A DNA stretch of 64,000 bases from Thysanoteuthis rhombus (taxonomy: Eukaryota; Mollusca; Cephalopoda; Oegopsida; Thysanoteuthidae). Shown here piece by piece: positions 22,770-35,153 of this stretch. The translations under genes and the position numbers were made by a program. The stretch covers positions 7,547,850-7,611,849 of the forward strand of contig OY735212.1 of the NCBI GenBank assembly GCA_963457665.1, in the 5' to 3' direction. Within the stretch, counting starts at the first letter, position 1; each line of letters starts with the position of its first letter. Under the pieces are notes generated by a model. The model searched no databases. It was not told the origin of the DNA and saw only the letters and a program-made list of their open reading frames with translations.

Positions 22770-23804
22770 GCACACAGCACAGATTAGTGATCATTAGCAA
22801 ATATTCTTTTGAGCTAAAATTTTTGTTGTTATGAACTGTTTAATTGCTGTGACAAAATTATGACAAAACTTGCAAGGAGTCGAAAAAAACAAATTCTCTT
22901 TCATGAATGTGATTCACTTGACAAAGTGATTTAACTTTTAAGATTAACCACATTTTTATTCAATTTTATTCAAACGAAAATATTTCAGGACAAATTTTTC
23001 CATTAGTGGTTATTGTAAAATAATCAATGACACAAAAATACACTTCCTTCCACAATGTTGTAAGCTTCAACAGAGATCAGCTATTCCACTTTCATCGCTG
23101 ATTTTATAAGTACAATGTTTTTCCGTTTAGCTCTCTGTAGGCCACTTTTGCTCACTATGACAATTGTCTTGCCTCTGCAGGTGACTCTGAACACGGAACA
23201 ATAGTGAGTTTGAAAAAGTTTTGTGGTAAATTTCTGGATATGCATTCAATGTCGCCAAATATAGAGCTACAGAATTGCAGAGGAGAAAAATCTTTGACAA
23301 AACATGCAACAATGACAGCATAATTTTCCACTTTTTGTTTGTATTCAATTGTGTTCAATTTTGTTGCTTAAATGCTCTCCTACTGTAGCCATCTTGAGTT
23401 GAGTTTTCATCTCAGAACATCGAGCTTTAGTTTTTATAATAATACTTTTTTAAAATGATAATATTGATGATGATAATAATAGTTATAATGATGATGATGA
23501 TGAGGATATTTAAGCAAATTATATTCCAGCATTATCAAAGAAGGCTAGGTACAATTACTTGCATCTGAGTAAAGATTAAGATACAACATACCTTAAATTC
23601 ACATCTAGGATATTTTTTGTGATATTCTTTGGTTAATGATTACATGTTTTTATATGCTATCAAATACAGTAAGTCCTTCTATCGCATCAAATTCAATTAG
23701 AATTAATCAATCAGCTAAGATCCGATGGAGATGAAGCAAAATGAAGACTTACATTTTTGCTTCTAGAATAATCTTCTTTAAACCAAATAATTACCATAAC
23801 CAGA
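22770..23804. other. No gene recognised
   Basis: Two overlapping minus frames at 23127-23358 show no family signature, and a short (GAT)n lies at 23486-23503. Confidence 0.4.
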
Positions 23805-24050
23805 ATAGGGAGGGAGATAACAAGAGTATTTGTCTCCTATCCCCTCCTGGATAAAAACTTCTTTGCGAGGGTGAGAGAGTTGAAAGTAAGAACCTTACAG
23901 AGGTTGAGAATCAAGGGGTCACTGAACAATGACAGCTTGGGACAAGTCACAACTTGGGCACTCCCTTGTCCATCATCTGATAAATAATATCCAGAATTTT
24001 TTTCTTGCACTCCTAGAGAAGTGGCAGAGCCACCAATGACCCAAATGATG
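23805..24050 (+). repeat. Rep-G, copy 3
   Basis: GAACCTTACAGAGGTTGAGA, ATCAAGGGGTCACTGAACAA, TGACAGCTT and GAGAAGTGGCAGAGCC. All three Rep-G copies are in the same orientation within 2.4 kb. Confidence 0.65.
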
Positions 24051-24059
24051 ATCAGTTCG

Positions 24060-26595
24060 AAGTAAAACCAGAGAATATAGTCCTCCCTCAGACTTGAGAT
24101 TAACTTTCATTTTTGGTAGACGGTCAACAACTAAAACAATGGAAGCATAAAAGGTTATGGCCTTCAGTCCTAGGTGGATGGGAATTCTTTAGTAAAGAGG
24201 GACAGAGGGCTTGAATAACCCTAAACTTTGCACAGATTGAAGACACAAATACTAATTTCCAATGGAAAGTCTTTTTAATAATCTATGATACACAGTTAGT
24301 ATGAATCACACAAACATGCAACTTTAAAGAAATATTGTTTTCTGCTTTTCTTGGCAGCAAAAATATCAATTGCCCGAATTTTCTCCACTGTTTTGCCTGA
24401 ATTTGGGAGTGCAGTTATCATCCCAGTCCCCCTGGGTCATACGGCTAGGCCTGCAGTCTAATATCTTAACATAGTTTGCATCTGTATGTCTGAGTATCTA
24501 AAGAAGCAGATATTGAGAGATTAATGATTGATTTCTTTACTCAGTTATACCTGCATGCATAAACAAAATTTCTAATGAGACGGAGGGAATCCCTGTTTGT
24601 TTAAAAGTGGGTCAAGAATGGAACAGAGTGCTTCTAGCTCGAGATGAAAGAAAGGAAGAAAAAAGTTGCTTGAAAAATTGTCTGGAGAGCAAAAATTCTT
24701 TTTTTTTTTCATTATCAAAGAGGAATTTCAGAATGGCCGCTTGATTTCCTCAGTAACTTCCCTCGATGGGGAAATGATGAAAAAGATGAAAAGATAGATG
24801 AAATGATCAAACACTACTTTTCTATTGATCACAACAGAGAGGAATGGGGAAAAAATTGATTAATTGATTCAATGGACGAATGGTTAAAAATCAATAAAAA
24901 GGAAAATGTTAAATTTTGAAAATAAATTTTTAGAAAAAAGGGAAATAAAAAAAGACAATGATCAAATACTTTTCTGAATAATAAAAATCAAAATAAGAAA
25001 TGAAAAGTGAGTTTTCACAGTTACCTTCTATAATACAATGAAAATTAGTGAAGTGGAAAAAATAATTAAAATGAAATGAAGCAAAAATCATAAAAACAGG
25101 CAGAAATTCATGCAGAAAAGTTAACAAAAATTTTTAAAAAGATTGAAACCAAAACATGAGATAAACTTAATGAATAAAATCAAAATATAAATTATGAAGG
25201 AATTTCAAAATTCCCGGGAAAGTAAAACGGAAAAAAAAGATCAATAAATAACAATAACATAGTTATTAGTGATAGTACCTGTAATTTTATTATTAAAACT
25301 GTGATAATACTGCTGTGGCGACAGGTCCATCAGAGCCAACCTACAATTTTTTTGAAGATTATTTCTCAGATTTTTTAGATTATTTAAGACTATTTTCCAG
25401 ATTTTTTTATTTTATTCAAGATTATTTTTTAGATTTCTCAAGGTTTCTTGGATAAATTGTGTACCTAGAGTTCAGGTGCCCTCCTGAAGTTGCAGAGTCT
25501 GTGGGTCCCACAAGCTGCCCCTGTAATACTACCATTATTATACTGTATTCTCTGAGGTTAAAAGATACTTGTCTCTTTGCTATTCATCATACTGACGATA
25601 AATTTCAAGAAAATTTCTATTTTGAATTCTTAATCAATCAGTGTCAATTTTTGATAATTGAAATAAGTAATGAAATAACTATTTTTTTCAGGCCTTGCAC
25701 TCAATTATAGACATTCTACTGCAGTATTTTCAGTCATTTTCTTTAAATGAAAATATTTCTATATATATTGCCATCTTAATGAATTGTTATTTTATGATGA
25801 ATCTAATAACGGGTTATGTCCCAATATGATTGCCTTTCATTAATGCCTTTATACTATTGGTACTCAATCACATATTGAGAAGTGTTTTTTAACCAGTTTT
25901 TATTACAAATAAATAAATTTGTTTTCAGAATGACAGTGTTCATAGTCGCATAATACACTTTTGAGATGGTAACATTTTATTCAATTCGGTATGAACAGAG
26001 GTACTTATGACAGCTCATTAGTGTTTGATTCTGATGAATGCTTGCCTCTCTGAAATGCATGGACTTCGATTTCTCTGAAAGAATATTGAAATTTAGAGTG
26101 TTGCATAAGACACTCGGCTTAAATGCATTAAAGAACAAAAAGAAAAAAAGTGGAATATAAAAGACTCCTTTCAATTTATTCTCATGAATGAATTCATACT
26201 TATGTAGATTATACATACGTAAGTAGATTCTCTAGTCCAAATGTAAAACTGATTTGAGATGAATATATTGGTTGCATATTAGTTTTTAGCTTAGTTGGAC
26301 AGAACTACAAAAAAAAAAAAGAAGATATCTATATCCAGACATTGTTGATTTATTGGACCAATCTATGTAATTGATTCAGTGAAGCCTTACAGAGAATAAA
26401 CTATTCATTAACACTAGTTAGATTTTCTAATTTTTATTTATCGTCCACCATAACTTAGACTTTGAGAATTTTTTCTAAAACAAAGAATGTATGCTGAATA
26501 TTCCTTGAAGATGTAACAGAACAAAGATTTTCTTCTATATTTCTTTGAAGTTTGAAAAGATTACTTTAAATGATCAGACCAATGTTTATTTTGAC
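24060..26595. other. AT-rich stretch; imperfect AGATTATTT tandem at 25355-25440
   Basis: Around 25355-25440 GATTATTT and CAGATTTTTT words recur about every 30-35 bp. No gene was recognised. Confidence 0.4.
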
Positions 26596-26599
26596 TCAT

Positions 26600-26945
26600 C
26601 TCATTTCAGGGGAGCAGTCTGGGCCCTTCAGCCCAAGGAAGGCAACCAGTCTAGATGAAGGATGATTTGATTCCAAACCAAGGAATAGAGCCCCTCAAGG
26701 CAGTTGGATGCCAAATTTGACGTCTCTCCAACAGCTCTTTCAGCTAAGCTGATACCAAACCCATTTCACTCCATTTCCTACATAAGTGAAGTTGAGAGGG
26801 ACATTCTGTCATCCAGGCGTCCCAAGATCTTCATTTGTTTCATCCTGGCTTATGCCCTGGAGAGGTCATTTTTGTATTGTTCCATTGTCTATCAAAATAG
26901 AGAGAGGCCCTCTCCATCTCACTCCGGGAATTGTTATATCTATTT
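26600..26945 (+). repeat. Rep-B, copy 2
   Basis: Homologous to 13195-13545 over its whole length. It reads as open for about 95 codons in one frame, but the other copy does not preserve that frame, which argues against coding. Confidence 0.7.
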
Positions 26946-27334
26946 GCATCAAGAAGTTACTATACTGCTGACTCTTGTCATCACTTTTTGAAAAAAACAA
27001 TTAAGGTTTTAATTGTGTTGACAATCACTGCAAAATGAATTTACATGTTTGGTTTGTTCTTTGAAGAGCAATTCTGATACATAAAGTCAAATTCATATTG
27101 CAATTCCAAATAATCCTTTGCCGATTCTGATCCCATTATTGTAATTTACAATCTTTTAATTACATAATCTTCTCTGAGTGGATACTATGAGAAAGTGCAA
27201 TATTTGGCTTGATTAAGCATTCTTTTTCTTTTCTCGGCAACATGAACGTTAAAACTGAGCAACTTCAGATGCCCCACAGGAAGTTCCAGGGATGAATAAT
27301 TAGTTTTCTTGCCTTTAAGTTTCCAAAAACGATC

Positions 27335-27425
27335 ATGAATGCTACCAGAAGCAAACCAAGGGATCAATTTAGCATAAACTTAGTTTGCAAATTGAAACCA
27401 CCGCTAACAACCTATTTAGCTAGGA
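27335..27425 (-). repeat. Rep-A fragment, copy 5
   Basis: AAACCAAGGGATCAATTTAG then CATAAACTTA is the complement of the TAAGTTTATGCTAAATTGG...TTGGTTTG block. Confidence 0.55.
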
Positions 27426-27474
27426 ATTGAAGAAAAAAAACAATGAAAATGTTTTTTTTTGACGTAACAAGGAT

Positions 27475-27790
27475 TAAATGATGGGTTTTGTTAGGAGAGA
27501 CATAGCTGAAGGATGCAAGAGAAGAGGGAAGGGGGTATTTGCCCCCCCAGGCCAATGGAGGGGTCCCTCAATATCTGTTAGAATAGAAGAAAATGAAATA
27601 CAATACCAAAGGCATGTTTGTACTTGCATGGATTGCATAAATGATAATGGAGTTGTTTTTCACTTTTTAAGTGATAGTGCATGTCTTATTTTTTTTCCCT
27701 CACTGAATGTTGGAGGTGGGGGCACCAAGGAGCCAAGCCCCATGGGCCCCCAAATCTCTAGCCGTGTCACTGATTGTCGACTTACAATTC
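27475..27790 (+). repeat. Rep-E, copy 1
   Basis: Shares GATTGCATAAATGATAATGG, the GTGATAGTGCATGTCTTA region, CACTGAATGTTGGAGG and CCCCAAATCTCTAGCCGTGT with 37405-37645. The long plus-strand frame here is not kept in the second copy. Confidence 0.65.
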
Positions 27791-27852
27791 TTCTCTTTTC
27801 TGTTATTGTGGTTTATGCATCTGGTGTGTAACTATCTGATGTAGTTAACAAA

Positions 27853-27854
<2 letters not shown>

Positions 27855-27895
<41 letters not shown>
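27855..27895. repeat. (TA)n microsatellite
   Basis: About 40 bp of pure TA just upstream of a Rep-A copy. Confidence 0.95.
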
Positions 27896-27897
<2 letters not shown>

Positions 27898-27929
27898 ACA
27901 GGTTTGAAAATTTCTTGTCGATTTCTCTT

Positions 27930-28102
27930 TGCTGGGGTTCATTTAGCAATGTAAATTTATATTAAACCGGTCCCTAATTTTGTGTTAAGGAGCATTCATC
28001 TTTCGATTTCTTTAAATTGATCATTCCCCAACACAGCATGCTGCCAAAAGGAGTTGGTCACTTGATGGTCCCTATTGAGTGACTAACCAGACCTGTTAAG
28101 AC
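27930..28102 (+). repeat. Rep-A, copy 6 (3' half)
   Basis: GGTTCATTTAGCAATGTAA, AACACAGCATGCTGCCAAAA, GTTGGTCACTTGATGG and GAGTGACTAACCAGACCTGT. Confidence 0.8.
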
Positions 28103-28104
28103 CT

Positions 28105-29101
28105 TTAGCCTAATTTATTATCTTGAAATGCTTTGATGTTACCATCTCTCTATATATTATGGACAGTGTTGTGGAGTGATATGTTCTTTGTTCTAAATAT
28201 TCTAAATCCTTCCATTATTGAGCAAAGTTTGTCTGTGTTAATTTTAGATGATCAGTTTAGACGTGAAACATTTCTATTACTGTAAATGTAATGGCACACT
28301 CTGAGAAACATAATAGAAAACACATGCAACAAAAAGGTAAAAAATAATGAACATGCACAAAAATATTTGTTGTTGTTTTAAGCAAACTAAAGAGATAAGT
28401 TCAAACAAAACCAACCATGCAACTTCAACCAAAATATACATTCATGCACATTTCCAATGATGAAATTTTTCTTCTCACTTCTTTATGACAAAATTTTTCA
28501 TTGTATCATTTTGCTCTGTGGGATTGTATATGTTACTAACATTCTACAGGATGTCTAAAATGTAACACCCGTTTTGTCCTGAAATAATTCTATTGATGTG
28601 ATAAACAAACTATAGATCTGATCAACATAGACATGTGCAAAGAGTTAAAAGGTAAAGTTTAATGTGACTGTCATCAATTTCAATGTATTTATTCAGTCAG
28701 CAAGCTACTACTCTGTACATATTCTGACAAAGTTCAACTTTTGAGAACCAATTTGGAGTTACTTTAAGGGTACTCCGTATATTCTAAAGCTGATTATTAT
28801 TCTCAGAATGATGTCGCAACACCATATAGGAGGATTTAGATGAAATACCAAAACCTTGCTTTTTTTTCCTGTGTCATTTAATAAAGTAGTAAATTTGATG
28901 TATATATTTTGATGCATAAATTTTGAATATATACATATATATTAGGTCTAGTTACAAATATACAAACATCAGTCATTCATTTCTGTTATATATCAAATCA
29001 GTGGAATCTACTTGTGAAAAAACAGTTTTCTCCAATAAAACTCTTAAAATATTGCCAGTGTATTTCAAACTTTGATTCGATCAAAACCATTCATATAACA
29101 A

Positions 29102-29103
<2 letters not shown>
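28105..29103. other. No gene recognised
   Basis: CAGGATGTCTAAAATGTAAC at 28548 looks like a mariner-type terminus, but no matching inverted end was found. Confidence 0.3.

Positions 29104-29150
<47 letters not shown>
29104..29150. repeat. (TA)n microsatellite
   Basis: About 46 bp of pure TA. Confidence 0.95.
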
Positions 29151-29151
<1 letters not shown>

Positions 29152-30287
29152 ACTTCAAAGTAGCGCATCCAAGGAAAGATTGAATTTAACTCTGACCAGA
29201 TTCTTATGAAAATTGAATCAAAGTTTTACAAATATAACTGAACCAATCTCATTATGAACCTCTCCCCAAGATTACAGAATGACCAGATATCTTTGGGCCA
29301 AAGCAAAAAAAAAGCAACATCTTATGAAGTTTCTCCCTTCTTTCATGAACAAAAAAAAAAGAAAAAAAAAAGAAAAAAAGAACAGTATTCAAGGTACAGC
29401 TTGTACTACAGATAAATCTCAACTGATTACAATTAAGCCAGAACAGAACAGAACAGGGACCAGGTGGGCCAATTGGCATGGGCCAGCAATTTCAAGGGGG
29501 CCTAACCCCCAGGAGCTGGTAAACACTATTGTATTTACTGCTTTTTATTAATAAGCAGTTTACAAGTTAGGGAAGGGAAACTGGTTGTATGTGTGTGTCT
29601 GTGAGCGTGGTTGAGTATTAGATGAAAGATCATCTCCTCCTCTCTTTCCGACAAGGAGGGTCTTATGTAGATTTTGTGTAAGATAGCTCACCATAATCTT
29701 TTTTTTTAAATAGATTTTTCTAATTATTATATTCTGTTCTGTTACTTTTAAGTGCATCATTTACACTAGATGTGCATCCATATATCCTTACATAATTAAT
29801 ATGTATTTAGCACTGATTATAAAAATACTGATTGATCAGTTTGGAAAGGGACCTACATTTTGGATCTGGCCTTGGCCTCGGCCTATAACTGGCTTTGCAC
29901 AGGCCTGATTATTAACAGAAATGCTTCTCATAAAATAATTTTGTGTAATATAATTTTTATTGATCGCATCTGACCGGATGCATCTCACAGATAATCATCA
30001 CACACGAAGAAGTTCATTCGAAATATACATTCTTTTTCACAATCAGGAAGAAAACCTTTGGCTGATGAAGAAAAAGGAAAAGGAATCTTATAAATCAGAA
30101 ATAAAACATTTGATATTTGGAGAACCTTTCTCAATTGAAAGGAGAGATAGGGTATAGGAAAATATTTCCAACCGGGAACAGTAAAAGCTGATATACTTCT
30201 CAGAAGAAAGTGTGAGAAAGGAGTAAGTCTGCTGTAAGCAAATCATGTGAATAAAAAAAAAGACTGAATGAAAAATGTTTTGAGCTG

Positions 30288-30482
30288 TTAATGTGGCAGT
30301 GCTTTTTATCACTGCCACACCCTGCCACTCTCTGCCAGATGTCAATGAAATATTTCGATGCAAAAAAAACAAACAAACTTAGCTCTGCAACTTCTTGATA
30401 CTACTAGTTCTCAAACGTTAATTGAACTTGTGGCAGGGAATGGCAGGGAGTGGCAGAGATAAAAAGTATTGCCAATGTTAAA
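30288..30482. mobile_element. Foldback element with ~49-bp inverted arms
   Basis: TAATGTGGCAGTGCTTTTTA...CTCTCTGCCA (30288-30336) is complementary to TGGCAGGGAATGGC...AAAAAGTATTGCC-ATGTTA (30432-30482). Each arm carries several TGCCA words and an AAAAAG/CTTTTT block. The loop is about 95 bp. No clear target duplication was seen. Confidence 0.75.
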
Positions 30483-30617
30483 GTGAATATGTTGAGTTCT
30501 GTTTTTGGCACGAAAAGTTTGGTATTGAAGCGATCAAAACAATCCAGGATTGCTCAGAAATCAGAAGGTGGAAGTAAGAATGCATAAGTAAACAGTACAA
30601 TGAAGAATACAGGAACA

Positions 30618-30690
30618 TAACTGGACTTTGGGGGGTCAGCAGGGCTTGGCTCCTTGAGCGGCCCCCTCCTGAATCTAATGAGATTCATTA
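30618..30690 (+). repeat. Rep-F fragment, copy 2
   Basis: GGGCTTGGCTCCTTGAGCGG and CTAATGAGATT match GGGCTTGGCCCCTTGAGGAG and TTAGTGAGATT at 59540-59587. Confidence 0.5.
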
Positions 30691-32234
30691 TTGCATGGTG
30701 TTAGTAGAAATGCATTCAGTGATCTACTATCCATAAAGCTTTCAGGGGGTCCTAAGGGTGACTTAAAATTACCCAATCATCCACACCACTGGATGTTCAC
30801 TCCATTTAATGATCCACTAGTTTATCGACCAACCGTATTTCAATACCTTGACCAATCATATGAGAAATATAGAATCAAAGCTTTTCCTCCTCCGGAAAGA
30901 GATGAGAAGAGTATCATAGTAGTAGTAGTAGGAGGAGTAAAGGTTTAAAAGGCCAAGTATGGACCCTTGATTTATTAGCAAAGAACTAAAACGATTTGCA
31001 TTGAAGGAAAATTTTGGAGGAGCTTGGATTTTTAAGCCTAAAAACATGGCTTTCATTTATCAATCATTTCCTTTAGTGACCTGGAAGTCAGAGAAGAACC
31101 TAATTGCTAACCAAAAAACACCTGTAAATGGTTCCTGAAGACTCAGGTATACCTTGAATAGTGTGGTTAATTCATTCCAACATTCTTTGTATCATTCAAA
31201 ACCGCACTGTTCAAGGTCTTATCATAAACAAATTAATTTTTTTTCTATTAGCTTATACTTAGTTGCATTCATTTGTACAGCAATACCTTAACCAAACTGC
31301 ATTAAAACCCACACTAATCAAAAATGCATTATTCCAGGTATTCCTATAAATAACTTACTTGATATATTTGAGCATAGCTTTTCCATCTTTAATTATTCAA
31401 ATGTGCAAACAGTCACATAGACATTCTAATTCTGTGCTTATCAGTCCATCTTATGAAGTTTTCTAACATTCTCAATAGAATTTCTGAATAAGAAATTTGA
31501 AAGATTTTTCTGTATTCACCTCAGTAGATCATGTGCTCAAATTTGCATATGTAAGCAAAAATATACGAGCCTGAAAACCGCTTCAAGTAATATCAGTGAA
31601 TCAATAATAAAATATACTTGAAGATATTGAAAATCAGCTTGACAAACATGCCAACAATAAATTTCTGTTTAAATACTGCACTTAGATAAAAGTTTTAGAT
31701 TTTGTTTGTTTCATTACTTGCAATTTGAAATACAAGTGCAAGACTCCATGATTGCATTTTACACATAAGTGCATAGAAACAAATGCATATACACAGTAAA
31801 ATATAAGTGTATATATAAGTATAACTTTTTATATACTTCTGCATATTGAATATTCATGTAAATCTACTGAGATGCCATAATATTTATGAAAATATACCTA
31901 CTTATATACGTAAACATATGTTTATATGGTGGATGTGAAGTGATCCGACATAATGTTGATAAAAATGATAATTGGAAGATGAAGAGAAAAACTTGAGAGA
32001 TAGGTGTTACATCTTAATATCTTTGATTATTATTTTGTGGGTTTGGTTTGATGCATTTTATGAGTCGCCGCAAATATTTTTCCCTGAAAAAGATGGCTGG
32101 CCCCCATTGAAATGCATCAAACTATGCCCACTGAATAATGATAAAAAATATTGAGATGTAACAACTATCTTCTGAGTTTTTCTCTTCACCTACCAATTTC
32201 CATTTTCATCCACATAAACATATGCAAATACATG

Positions 32235-32236
<2 letters not shown>
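30691..32236. other. No gene recognised
   Basis: The 85-codon plus frame at 30691-30948 ends in a GTAGTAGTAG run and has no signature. The remainder is AT-rich. Confidence 0.4.
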
Positions 32237-32288
<52 letters not shown>

Positions 32289-32298
32289 CATATATATG
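32237..32298. repeat. (TA)n microsatellite
   Basis: About 60 bp of TA with ACAT interruptions. Confidence 0.95.
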
Positions 32299-32520
32299 AA
32301 TAATGTATTGGTATGCATTATGCTGAATCTGATGATATGAGAGTGAAATGATAATATTGGAAGACTTGCTACAGCAAATGACTCTTTCTTTTTGAAGTTT
32401 TGCTAATCAATTTGAGAAAGCTCTGTTATTGAATGAAACAACCCACAAGTCTTCTGATAATGTCATTTCACTCTCATATATATATCAAAGAATTCCTAAA
32501 AATGATGTCTTTATAACTGT

Positions 32521-32522
<2 letters not shown>

Positions 32523-32582
<60 letters not shown>
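32523..32582. repeat. (TA)n microsatellite
   Basis: About 59 bp of pure TA. Confidence 0.95.
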
Positions 32583-32584
<2 letters not shown>

Positions 32585-32585
<1 letters not shown>

Positions 32586-33690
32586 CTGACATACACATGC
32601 AATTTTGTCTTTATAAAAACAGACCAAGCAAAGCAAATCCTCAAAGTAGGAATATTGATAAATTGTATGTCTGTAGATAGGGATGCAATCTAAGAAGGAG
32701 CTACCTGGATGATAGTTTTGTATAACGAGGCAGAATTTCTCTGAATATATAGAATTTCTCTCAATTTTTGGAATTAATCAGAGAAAAAGGAATTAGAGAG
32801 TGGCAACAGATTGTAGATTAGGTTTGAAATGGTTTTTGTTAAATTAATCAATCAAATGTTAATTCGAGGTTTTTCTTTCTTTTTTTTTGCAATGTGCATT
32901 GTGAAGCAAGGCATAGAAATACAACAAAGATAACATTCCAAGGAATTGTGAATATTTTGTTTGTGTTTTTATGTGTTTGTGAGATGTTTTTGTGAAGTTG
33001 TATTAAAAAGATTTTCGTAACAGAAAAGCGCAGTGAATTTTGTGTCTTCTAACAGGAAAAAAAAATTTCTTTTTGAAAAGATTTTTGGTGAAACTAAGTG
33101 AAAAGAATGTAGAAAAGAATAGAAAAAAATGAATTAGTCGTGGATGAATCTTGAGATTAAGGTATATGCATGAGAAAATCATAGTGAAATTCAATGAAAT
33201 TTTCAATAAGACAACTGAAAATTAAAGCATAAATTGGAAAAAGGTTAATCTAAAAAAAAATGCTCTTAATTTTGATAGAATTGATAAAAAAATAAATCGG
33301 AATTCATATTCAAAATGATTTTATAAAATATATTTTTATGGGAAGATATTGTTTTGATAAAAATCTGAAAAAGAAATCTTTGTTGGTTTTTCAACATGAA
33401 GGCAAAAAATTGTTGTCATCTCAAAATTTGGTTACTTACATGACTTGTAAATGGAAATAAGCTTTGTTACGGAAAAAAGGGAAAAAAAACTGATATTTCA
33501 ACATTTCACAATAGATAAATATAAATAAAAATGTTTATTTCAAAGCTTATGCCAGCAACCATGAAAATCCTGGAAAAACAAAATGCTGTTAAAAAAAAAT
33601 TAGGTCTAGCTATATTTATGTGCAAAATGTGTGTATTTGCGGATGAACACAAACATATAGGGAACCATTTGGAGAAAAATGTATAAATAC

Positions 33691-33694
<4 letters not shown>
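32585..33694. other. No gene recognised
   Basis: Very AT-rich. The T-rich minus frame at 33003-33206 is low complexity. Confidence 0.45.
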
Positions 33695-33768
<74 letters not shown>

Positions 33769-33769
33769 G
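33695..33769. repeat. (TA)n microsatellite (longest)
   Basis: About 74 bp, interrupted near the right end by TATGTA and TATGCA. Confidence 0.95.
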
Positions 33770-34252
33770 CATATGTATCATCTGTTGGATATTGAAAAAA
33801 ATAATATTCATGCATATAAATATAAAGAGAAATATAAAATACATAAGTACATTATAAAAGCAAATGTATGAAATACATATATTCACACGCACATTATTAT
33901 TTGTTGACATAGAGCACATAAACGTCAAAATATCGAAATTCATAGAGAGCAAAACATCTTAATGCATAAAAAAAACAGTAGACGTCTATTTGTTATGTAT
34001 GGCTATCCAGTGTATTCTAACAGAAAATGTATTAATTTTTATGCGATGAGAAATTCTTGTTTTTTCTTGAAAAATAATATATGGGGTCTACTTTGGATGC
34101 TGAAGCATGAATTATTATGGAATGTTATGTGACATGTTATAATATTATCAAAGATTTTGCATGGTTACTAACAATATAAAACAAAGTGTTCAAAATAGAG
34201 GAAACAACAGCATAAATCTAAGAAATGGAAAACACTTCATACCTACACACAC

Positions 34253-34294
<42 letters not shown>

Positions 34295-34296
<2 letters not shown>

Positions 34297-34395
34297 TTTT
34301 CACTAAATTGACCAATCAGTGAGAGGCTGCTAAATTTCAAAGTACGTTCCGCAGTTTAGTGAGCACCAGTGGAACAAATTGAATTGCCTTTGGAT
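34295..34395 (+). repeat. 101-bp repeat, copy 1 (inside a TA tract)
   Basis: Identical over 101 bp to 41418-41518 (CTTTTTCACTAAATTGACC...GCCTTTGGAT). It is flanked by (TA)n on the left (34263-34294) and right (34396-34412), as if inserted into a TA tract. It contains TCACTAAA and its inverted partner TTTAGTGA. Confidence 0.95.
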
Positions 34396-34412
34396 ATATA
34401 TATATATATATG

Positions 34413-34728
34413 CATGATTATGAATTATGTTTAAAAGATACTCTTATTTGAAATCATCTCCTGTTATTACACAGGGAATGTATAATTTGGCCTAGACAAT
34501 GTAAATAGATTAAAAAATAAAAGAAAATGGGACTGCTGAAAGAATCAAACTTGCAACCAATAGGGTAGCTGATTCAAAATAGCGTTGCTCTTACCATTGA
34601 GCTAAACAGCCGCCAGTGAAATGATATTTTCACTTTATGATAATGGTGGATCATTTTAAAAAGAATTTCTATATGACATAATGGAATTTATAATAATTCT
34701 GTCAGATCATATCTACGTTTCTTCATAA
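34413..34728. mobile_element. Palindromic tRNA-core element, copy P4
   Basis: The left arm (GATTATGAATTATG, CTCTTATTTGAAATCATC, TTTGGCCTAGACAATG) and a shorter right arm (GGATCATTTTAAAAAGAATT, GACATAATGGAATTTATAAT) surround a minus-strand tRNA-like core at 34530-34611. (TA)n lies at both ends (34396-34412 and 34731-34772). Confidence 0.8.
34530..34611 (-). repeat. tRNA-like core inside P4 (best box A)
   Basis: The minus strand reads GGCTGTTTAGCTCAATGG then TAAGAGCAACGC, a good box A and D arm. AGTTTGATTC is the box B. No intact anticodon arm can be assigned. Confidence 0.75.

Positions 34729-34730
<2 letters not shown>

Positions 34731-34772
<42 letters not shown>
34731..34772. repeat. (TA)n microsatellite
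   Basis: About 42 bp of TA at the right end of P4. Confidence 0.95.
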
Positions 34773-34776
<4 letters not shown>

Positions 34777-35153
34777 ATATCGATCCATCCTTTTCTGTCA
34801 TCATGTGAATATATCTGTTAATGCTTTAATACACCTAGATACAGTGCTTTTTATAACTATGTGGTGGTATTTATAATCTTTGTAGAGATTGTTCAAGTCA
34901 TGAATCATAATTTACAAAAGATAAAATGGTTTCACAAATATATAGGTATTTTTATACTCAATGTAATAAGACTTTCCACTTTTAAGATGCTCATTTACTT
35001 CATTTTATTGTAATCCTAACTCAATTATTGGATTGAAAGATAAATTATCAGACAAAAAAAACATTACATTGGATTAAAGTTAATAAATTAATGGTCATTA
35101 TTTTTAACTGATTCATGAATCATTATCATTGTGTATCCAGGTTTATATGTATA

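Noticed and set aside
26704-26991. A 95-codon plus-strand gene
   Set aside because: It lies in Rep-B; the homologous copy at 13.2 kb has stops.
27478-27831. A 117-codon plus-strand gene
   Set aside because: It overlaps Rep-E, and the second Rep-E copy at 37.4 kb does not keep the frame.
28548-28620. mariner-like terminus CAGGATGTCTAAAATGTAAC
   Set aside because: No partner inverted end or transposase was found nearby.
32326-32350. CTGATGA...GAAA as a second hammerhead
   Set aside because: No GTC cleavage site and no pairing flanks for stem I.
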